From assembly GCF_016773205.1 (NCBI RefSeq), contig NZ_JAETWB010000007.1, positions 124,001 through 188,000 of the forward strand: 64,000 nucleotides of DNA. Direction: 5' to 3'. The notes below the pieces were generated by a model. The model made no database searches, was not told where the DNA came from, and saw only the letters and a list, made by a program, of their open reading frames with translations. The first letter of the stretch is position 1. Every line of letters begins with the position of its first letter. Source of the DNA: Belnapia arida. Lineage in GTDB: Bacteria > Pseudomonadota > Alphaproteobacteria > Acetobacterales > Acetobacteraceae. This document shows positions 58,311 through 64,000 of this stretch, in pieces. Both the position numbers and the translations under genes were made by a program.

Positions 58311-61300
58311 TCAGAACCTGTTGTTCAGCCGCAGCAGGATGCGCGTCTCGTCGAAATTGGCGGCCTTGTCGTAGCGGAAGGCACCGCCGAGGCTGAGGCG
58401 CGGCGTGAGCGCGTAGTCGACATCCGCCCGCAGCCCGCCGATCAGCCCATTGGTGGATTGGCCCGGATAGCGTGCCGAGACCGTCTGGTCCGTCCGCGAC
58501 AGCGCCACGGCGCGGGCCTGCATGTCCGGGTTGTTCGGGTAGAGGTCGCTGTCGTTCTCCCGCCAATTGACGTAGCCCATCGTGCCGCCGACGCGGTAGC
58601 TGAAGTCGCCGATCTTGCTGCGGTAGTCGACGGGGAAGTTGATGGCCGTGTAGCTCTGCGGGCTGTAGTAGCCACCCTGGCCATAGGTGAAATGGCGCAG
58701 GTTCTTGTCGAAGGCGAAGTAGACGAGGTCGACGCCCGCCGTCAGCTCCGTATCCCCCTCGCGGATGATCGGGTAGCCGAGGCCGAGCCCTGCCTCCGTC
58801 CGGGTGTTCCGCGCGACCTGGTCGCCCTCGTAGATGGCGTAGCCGCCGCCGGCATAGATGTAGCCGCGCCCGACCGGGATCTCGACCTGCCCGCGCCCGC
58901 CGGAGCGCGTCACCCCGCCCCAGTACCGTCCCTGGATCGGGTCCCGCACGCCGGCCCAGGACAGCAGGCTGTCGGTGATCGCCCGTCGCTCCGCGGTGAA
59001 GCGCAGGCGGAGGTTGTCGGCGACGGCCGGCGCCAGCTCGATGCCGCCGAGCAGGCTCGTCGTGTGGAAGCCGAGCGGCGTCGTCCCGACATCCGCCCGC
59101 AGCCAGTCCGACCGCGTATAGCCGACCGAGACGCCGACGCCGGACGCCGTGCTGGTGCCGGAGCCAGGGGGGTTCCCGCTGATCAGGTTGGTGCCGAAGC
59201 GCCGGCGGGTGTTCTCGTCGGCGCCGAGCTTGCCGCTGTCGATGGTGACGGGGCTGATCGTGGCGCTGAGCCGCCCGCCGAGCGAGCCCGGCGAGACGGA
59301 GGCCGTCACCGCTCCCGACACCTCGTTCAGCCGGTCGAGCCCGCGCGAGCCGGAGCGCGCCCGGCCGCCGACCGTCCCCGTCATGCGCGGAGCCGTCTCC
59401 TCCTCGAGCGCCGCGAGTTGGGTGGCGATGTCCTGCGCCACCGGGTCGTTCGGCAGCGCCACCAGCGGCGCCCGCCCCGGAGTGGCAACGAGGCCGCCTC
59501 GGGCGAAGGGATTTTCCGCACCTGGGAAGGAAACCGGCGTCGCGCCCCCGGCTTGCGCCATGGTCACCGGCCGCGCCACCTCCTGCTGGCGCTGCGTCGC
59601 GGCCAATTCCAGCGCCCGCCGCGCCCGGCTGTCCTGGCCGAAGGCGCGTGCCACGCGGGCCTCCATCAGCGTCGCCCGCGCATCCTGCGGCGCCAGGGCC
59701 CGGCCTTCGGCGACCAGCGCCTCGGCCCGCGCCCGGTCGCCCGCGGCGACAGCGGCATCCACCGCGCTCCGCCGCGCATCGAGGTCGCGCGGGTCGCGCG
59801 CCAGCACCTGCTCGGCCAGCCGCATCGCCTCCGCCGGCCGCCGCGCGCCCTGGTACAGCCGGGCAAGGGCAAGGCGCAGCTCCGGGCTCTCCGGATTGGC
59901 GGCGAGCGCGGGGCGCAGCCGCTCGAAGGCGCCCGCTTGGTCGCCGCTCTCGTTCAGCCGGTCGGCGGCGCGGATGGCGATGCCGGTGCGCAGCGTGGCG
60001 AGGTCGCGCCGCTGCTCCGCCGGCAGGTTTGCCCCGTCGGCGGCATCGGCCAGCGCCCCTGCCTCCGCCTCCAGCCCGGCGCCCAGCAATGCGCTGGCGA
60101 TGGCAAGCTGCGCCCGCGCCCCACCCGCCCGGTTCGCCGTCTGGCCGATCCGCCCCGCCTCGGCGGCGCCGAAGCGGTCATTGGCCGAGGCAAAGGTGCG
60201 AATGACGGCCGCCGCCGTCACACCGGAGGGGTCGGGCCGCGCCGCCAGCATCAGCAGCCGCTGCCGCCCCTCGATATTGCCGGCGCGCAGCATCTGCGCC
60301 GCCCGGTCCACCTCGGCCGTCGCCCGCGCCCGCTGCGCCAGCCGCGCCATGTCGGCGCTGCGCCGGCCGGGCGGGATGCGGTTGACCAGCGCCTCCACAT
60401 CGGCGGTGCGGCCCTCCTCATCGGCATAAAGGGCGGCAGCCATGACGGCCTCGTTGCCCGCGCCGCGCGCCGCCAGCTCCTCCACCAGCGCCCGGCCCTC
60501 GCCGGCCCGCCCCTCGCGCCGCAGCGCGCGGGCGAGGTCGAGCCGCACCCAGGGGTCGTTCGGCACCAGCGCCAGGGCGTTGCGCAACAGGGCGGAGGCC
60601 GCCGCCGTGTCGCCCGACCTTGCCGCTTCCTCGCGGTATTGCGCCGCCTGGACCTCGTTCGGCGACAGCGCCGGCCGCGGCGTCGCCACCGCCACCATCT
60701 CGGAGGTCCGCCCGAGCGCCCGCAGCGCCTGGTTCAGCCCGAGCTGCGCCGGCACGAAGCCCGGCCGGCGGGTCAGGGCGGTGCGGAAGCGCTGCTCCGC
60801 CGCTGCCGCGTCGTTGCGCCTGAGCGCAAGGTCGCCGAGGGCGACTTCGGCATCGGTCTTGTCCTCGGCCTCGCGGCGGACGGCGCGGCGCAGCACCGTA
60901 TCCGCCTCGTCCAGCTTGCCGGCGCGCAACAGGGCGCGGCCCTCGGCTAGCTCTGCACCGTAGCTGGCGCCGTCCAGCGCCCGCTGCCATTGCGTCGCGC
61001 GGGCCGGGTCGGCGGCGACGGCGCGCTCCAGGAGGGTACGCGCCTCGGCCGTCCTGCCCTCGCGCAGCCGGACGATGCCGAGGCCGCCGAGCGCATCCGC
61101 GTCGTTCGGGTTGGTGGCGATGGCGGCCTCGAACTGCCGGGTTGCGTCGCGCAGCCCGCCGCCCTCGAGCCGGGCGAAGCCTTCCTGCCGGGCCGTCGCA
61201 CCGGGGTCGGGCGGTGGCGCCGCGGCCCGTGCCTGCTCGATGCGGCGGCGCAAATCCTCGTCGTCGGGGAAGCGGCGGAGATAGGCCTCCTGCTGCGGCG

Positions 61301-62057
61301 CCGCGGCCGGGTCGCCGATGCCCCAGATCAGCGCCTGCCGCCAAGTGCGGCGCGCCTCCGTGCCGATGCCCGGCTGATCGACCAGCCCGGCCAGCCGCTC
61401 GATCCCCTGCGCCCGCGTCCCGGGCTGATAGGTCAGCGTCTGGGCATAGGCGAGGCGCGCGCGCGGCTCGGCATTCGCCCGCTCGGCGAGCGCTGCAAGG
61501 CCGCGCCGCCCGTCCTCCGCCCCGGCGGGAGCGCCGGCGAGCGTCTGGTAGTATTCGAGGGCGAACTGCTCCGGCGGCCCGGCCTGGCCGAACAATGCCC
61601 GGTAGCGCGCCACCGCCTCGGCCGCCTTGCCGTCGCGGGCCAATTGCCGCGCCGTTTCCAACGCGTTGCGGTCGATGGTGGCGCCGCGCACCACGTTGTC
61701 GACCTGCGCCCGCTGCTCCTCCGTCCCGCCCGCCGCGCGCAGCCGGGCCAGATAGGCCGCCGCCGCCGCACGGTTGTCCCGCGCCGCCTCGATCCGCGCC
61801 GCGACGGCGAGGGCGCTGGTGTTGTTCGGGTCGGCCTGGAGCGCCCGCTCGATGGAGGAGGCGGCGAGGTCTGCGCGGTCCTGGCTCAGCCAGCGCTCCG
61901 CCTGGCGGACCAGCAGATCGATGCCGGCGCGGCTGCTGCCAGGGGCGGGGGCGAGGCTTGCCTGCGCGGCGGCCGGGGCTTCCGCCGCCGGCTGGGCGAG
62001 GCCGGCGCAGGGCGCCAGCAGCGCCAGGGCCCCAAGAGGCACAAGCCGGGTCCGCAT
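58311..62057 (-). CDS. bcsC: Cellulose synthase outer-membrane subunit BcsC
   Basis: 1248 residues. A signal peptide (Leu-Ala-Leu-Leu-Ala-Pro-Cys-Ala-Gly-Leu) leads into a very long series of tetratricopeptide repeats (about 40-830) in the periplasm, then a linker, then a C-terminal outer-membrane barrel (about 900-1248) ending in Phe (Leu-Arg-Leu-Asn-Asn-Arg-Phe). This is the BcsC plan: the TPR part scaffolds the exopolysaccharide and the barrel exports it. The start follows the bcsB stop by one base, so the two are coupled. It ends at the shared terminator and is the last gene of its operon. Confidence 0.94.
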   Translation of the reverse strand: MRTRLVPLGALALLAPCAGLAQPAAEAPAAAQASLAPAPGSSRAGIDLLVRQAERWLSQDRADLAASSIERALQADPNNTSALAVAARIEAARDNRAAAAAYLARLRAAGGTEEQRAQVDNVVRGATIDRNALETARQLARDGKAAEAVARYRALFGQAGPPEQFALEYYQTLAGAPAGAEDGRRGLAALAERANAEPRARLAYAQTLTYQPGTRAQGIERLAGLVDQPGIGTEARRTWRQALIWGIGDPAAAPQQEAYLRRFPDDEDLRRRIEQARAAAPPPDPGATARQEGFARLEGGGLRDATRQFEAAIATNPNDADALGGLGIVRLREGRTAEARTLLERAVAADPARATQWQRALDGASYGAELAEGRALLRAGKLDEADTVLRRAVRREAEDKTDAEVALGDLALRRNDAAAAEQRFRTALTRRPGFVPAQLGLNQALRALGRTSEMVAVATPRPALSPNEVQAAQYREEAARSGDTAAASALLRNALALVPNDPWVRLDLARALRREGRAGEGRALVEELAARGAGNEAVMAAALYADEEGRTADVEALVNRIPPGRRSADMARLAQRARATAEVDRAAQMLRAGNIEGRQRLLMLAARPDPSGVTAAAVIRTFASANDRFGAAEAGRIGQTANRAGGARAQLAIASALLGAGLEAEAGALADAADGANLPAEQRRDLATLRTGIAIRAADRLNESGDQAGAFERLRPALAANPESPELRLALARLYQGARRPAEAMRLAEQVLARDPRDLDARRSAVDAAVAAGDRARAEALVAEGRALAPQDARATLMEARVARAFGQDSRARRALELAATQRQQEVARPVTMAQAGGATPVSFPGAENPFARGGLVATPGRAPLVALPNDPVAQDIATQLAALEEETAPRMTGTVGGRARSGSRGLDRLNEVSGAVTASVSPGSLGGRLSATISPVTIDSGKLGADENTRRRFGTNLISGNPPGSGTSTASGVGVSVGYTRSDWLRADVGTTPLGFHTTSLLGGIELAPAVADNLRLRFTAERRAITDSLLSWAGVRDPIQGRYWGGVTRSGGRGQVEIPVGRGYIYAGGGYAIYEGDQVARNTRTEAGLGLGYPIIREGDTELTAGVDLVYFAFDKNLRHFTYGQGGYYSPQSYTAINFPVDYRSKIGDFSYRVGGTMGYVNWRENDSDLYPNNPDMQARAVALSRTDQTVSARYPGQSTNGLIGGLRADVDYALTPRLSLGGAFRYDKAANFDETRILLRLNNRF

Positions 62058-62058
62058 C

Positions 62059-64000
62059 TCAATGCGCCTTCTCGACGGGGGTGCGCGCGCGCAGGCGGAT
62101 CGCTGCCCGGCGCCGCAGCATCCAGTAGAAGCAGCCGCCCATGGCGAGCGCCGCTGTCACCAGTAGCAGCAAAGCCCGCTCCGGGTGGTTGCCGAACCAG
62201 ATCTGCGGCCAGAGCCACCAGCCCGGATCGCCGGTCTCGTAGCGCGGCATGGCGCGATAGGCGGCGACCGGGCCGCCCGCCATCACCACCACATCGCCCT
62301 GGATGCGGCGGGACTGCACTGGGTCGCGCAGCGCGCCGGCCATCGCGGCGACCGAAGCCTGCGTTGCGCCGGTGATGGCGACGATGGACTGGCCCGCCTG
62401 AAGGGGGCTCTCCGCGCCGATGATGGCGCCGAGCCCTTCCCCGGCATCGGCGAAGGCGGCGGCGGCGCGGTTGCGCTCGCCCCGGCCTGCCTCACCGAGG
62501 AAAACGGCGCGCACGTCCTGCAGGACATCCGGCAGGGCGAGCACAAGACGGTCGCCCTCCAGCCGCACCGGCGTCTCCTTCAGCAGGGAGGCGAAGGCGG
62601 GCATGCGCCCGAGCGGCCCGATCGCCAGCAGGTCGCGCCCGGCGACGGCGGCGAGGCCATTGGCATGCACCACCTGCACCCCCGTCGCCGGCAGGCCCAC
62701 GATCACCGAGAGCTGGCCGATCAGCTCGAGAAAGACCTGCGTCTCCACCGCGGTCGGCCGCTCCGGCAGCACCACCGCGGTGCCGGAGAGGTCGGCCATC
62801 CGGGTGAAGGGAAAGCCGGCCGAGGCGAAGAAGCCGAGATTGGGCATCCGCGCGTAGCGATGGATGCGGCTGAGGTCGATGGTGCTCTCCGGCTCCACAG
62901 AGGCGCGCAGGTCGGAGGGCGTCGCCACGCATTCGCCGCGCGCCAGCGGCCGCATGTCGAAGCGGAGCTGCAATTCGTCCCGCCCGAGCAGCAGGTAGGG
63001 CGGCACGCTGGCCCGGCCCTCGCGGATCTCCGGGCTGCCGAAAATCCGGCGCCAGGCGGATTCGAGCGGCCACCAGAGCTCGCCCGGGTTGAGCGGCAGC
63101 GAGCGCAGATAGGTCTCCGAGACCGAGACATCGAGGCGCGAGGCGGAGATGTCGATCACCGGCCCGGGCGGCGCGCGGAAGCGCAGGTCGACCGGGAAGC
63201 CGCGGTTGCGCCAGGTCAGGATGTCGGGCGCAGTGCGCAGCGGCACGCGGATCGGCGCCGGCGCGTAGCCTGCACCCTGGAGATCGGCCTTCTCGACCAG
63301 GCTGCCGAGGGCGACCGGCCGGTCGGTCGCCACCCAGCGCGGCGAATCATAGGGCCGGCGCGGCGAGATGGAAGGCGGCGCGACGCGCGCCATCTCGCCC
63401 GAGAGCGCCGCCTTGCCAACAGCGAGCACCGAGGCCGCGGCGGCCACCTCCGCCTCCGTCCGACCGCCGATGACGAGCAGCGTGCCGAAGCTGTCGGAAG
63501 GGTTGGCGACAAGGGCGATGGTCGGGCCGTCGAAGCGCGGCAGGGCAAGGCCCGGGACGGCATCAGTGCCAAGGGCGAAGACCACCGCATCACCCTTGGG
63601 AGGTGGGGTGCGCCCCACCGGGAAGGTCGCGCCGCGGTAATCGGCCTGCACCGCGAACCAGGAGGTGGCGATAGCGGCGGCGCGCAGCGTGTTCGGCCCG
63701 GCATTCTCGGCGATCACCACCGGCAGGGTCAGCGCCCCACGCAGCACGCGCCGGTCGAAGAGCGGCTCCGGCAGGCGGGCCAGGTCGCGCGTCGGCGGCA
63801 GGCGCTCGATCCGCATGGAGACGGTCGAAAGGTCGGAGACGGTGGCCCAGAGCAGGCCGGAGAGCGGGTCGTTGCACTCCACCGCATAGCGGCCGGAGAA
63901 GCGAAAATTCAGCCGGTTGATGTCGCTGAAGAAGAGCGGGTCGAGCGGGAATTCCAGCGGGCCGAAATTCTGCCGCGCCGGATCGACCGGGATGGTGCCG
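62059..64000 (-). CDS. bcsB: Cellulose synthase periplasmic subunit BcsB (5' end off right edge)
   Basis: About 647 codons are present, open to the right edge, so the N-terminus and bcsA lie outside. BcsB features include Asp-Pro-Leu-Phe-Phe-Ser-Asp near the visible start, the carbohydrate-binding/flavodoxin-like domain repeats (Pro-Pro-Pro-Lys-Gly-Asp-Ala-Val-Val-Phe, then Val-Ala-Asn-Pro), and Gly-Trp-Trp-Leu-Trp-Pro. A final membrane span (Ala-Leu-Leu-Leu-Leu-Val-Thr-Ala-Ala-Leu-Ala-Met-Gly) anchors it to the inner membrane next to BcsA. A GTG at 63882 is internal and not the start. It hands nascent cellulose from BcsA to BcsC. Confidence 0.94.
   Translation of the reverse strand, partial: GTIPVDPARQNFGPLEFPLDPLFFSDINRLNFRFSGRYAVECNDPLSGLLWATVSDLSTVSMRIERLPPTRDLARLPEPLFDRRVLRGALTLPVVIAENAGPNTLRAAAIATSWFAVQADYRGATFPVGRTPPPKGDAVVFALGTDAVPGLALPRFDGPTIALVANPSDSFGTLLVIGGRTEAEVAAAASVLAVGKAALSGEMARVAPPSISPRRPYDSPRWVATDRPVALGSLVEKADLQGAGYAPAPIRVPLRTAPDILTWRNRGFPVDLRFRAPPGPVIDISASRLDVSVSETYLRSLPLNPGELWWPLESAWRRIFGSPEIREGRASVPPYLLLGRDELQLRFDMRPLARGECVATPSDLRASVEPESTIDLSRIHRYARMPNLGFFASAGFPFTRMADLSGTAVVLPERPTAVETQVFLELIGQLSVIVGLPATGVQVVHANGLAAVAGRDLLAIGPLGRMPAFASLLKETPVRLEGDRLVLALPDVLQDVRAVFLGEAGRGERNRAAAAFADAGEGLGAIIGAESPLQAGQSIVAITGATQASVAAMAGALRDPVQSRRIQGDVVVMAGGPVAAYRAMPRYETGDPGWWLWPQIWFGNHPERALLLLVTAALAMGGCFYWMLRRRAAIRLRARTPVEKAH

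Noticed and set aside
57603-60950. Forward open frame of 1115 codons opposite bcsC
   Set aside because: It passes through the NmrA and DUF1857 genes out of frame and lies antisense to bcsC. It reads as Arg/Ala/Gly-rich low-complexity sequence caused by GC bias.
1-64000. CRISPR arrays, rRNA, tRNA, integrase or transposase genes
   Set aside because: I looked for regularly spaced repeats, conserved RNA segments and recombinase motifs by reading. None was convincing, though a short tRNA could be missed without a dedicated search.

Overview
The window is 64 kb of high-GC chromosomal DNA from what looks like an alphaproteobacterium. The class II photolyase, the LigD/Ku pair, many solitary Bug and DctP solute receptors, and the acetobacter-type bcsB-bcsC pair together suggest the Acetobacteraceae, close to Roseomonas. 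That placement is inferred from gene content only. No rRNA, tRNA, CRISPR array or complete insertion sequence was recognised.

Region 1 (1-5262) is a DNA-repair group. It holds the 5' end of a class II photolyase, a decayed SRAP gene, dinB, and a ku-ligD end-joining pair. Region 2 (5.8-8.0 kb) has three small unlinked genes. Region 3 (8.2-14.9 kb) is a polysaccharide locus with two GH5-like hydrolases, a WecG/TagA glycosyltransferase, a WecB-type epimerase, an FAD oxidoreductase and an unidentified barrel-like protein. Region 4 (15.2-19.8 kb) carries three solitary periplasmic solute receptors (two Bug, one DctP) and a VOC protein.

Region 5 (20.1-36.9 kb) is the centrepiece. An amiC-amiR sensor/antiterminator pair is read leftward. 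Reading rightward without a large gap are two amidase-signature amidases, a complete urea/amide-type ABC importer, an acetamidase/formamidase, a third amidase, and a second complete importer. The leader before the first amidase has a perfect -35 box and several hairpins. It is a good candidate for an ANTAR-bound antitermination RNA, so one cytoplasmic amide sensor could switch uptake and hydrolysis together.

Region 6 (37-39.1 kb) is a leftward MarR operon with a cysteine-tailed regulator, an exported protein and a CxxC redoxin. Its promoter appears to be leaderless with an operator inside the spacer. Region 7 (39.5-48.2 kb) holds a GH43 enzyme with a large insertion, a molybdopterin oxidoreductase, a DUF1810 protein, a MaoC-like protein, a GMC oxidoreductase and alanine dehydrogenase. 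Region 8 (48.2-54.8 kb) is gene-poor and accessory in character: HU, an HTH protein with a proline-rich linker, several proteins of unknown function and a CoA transferase. Region 9 (54.8-64 kb) has a DctP receptor, a LysR/NmrA/DUF1857 group, and the cellulose export genes bcsC and bcsB, with bcsB running off the right edge.
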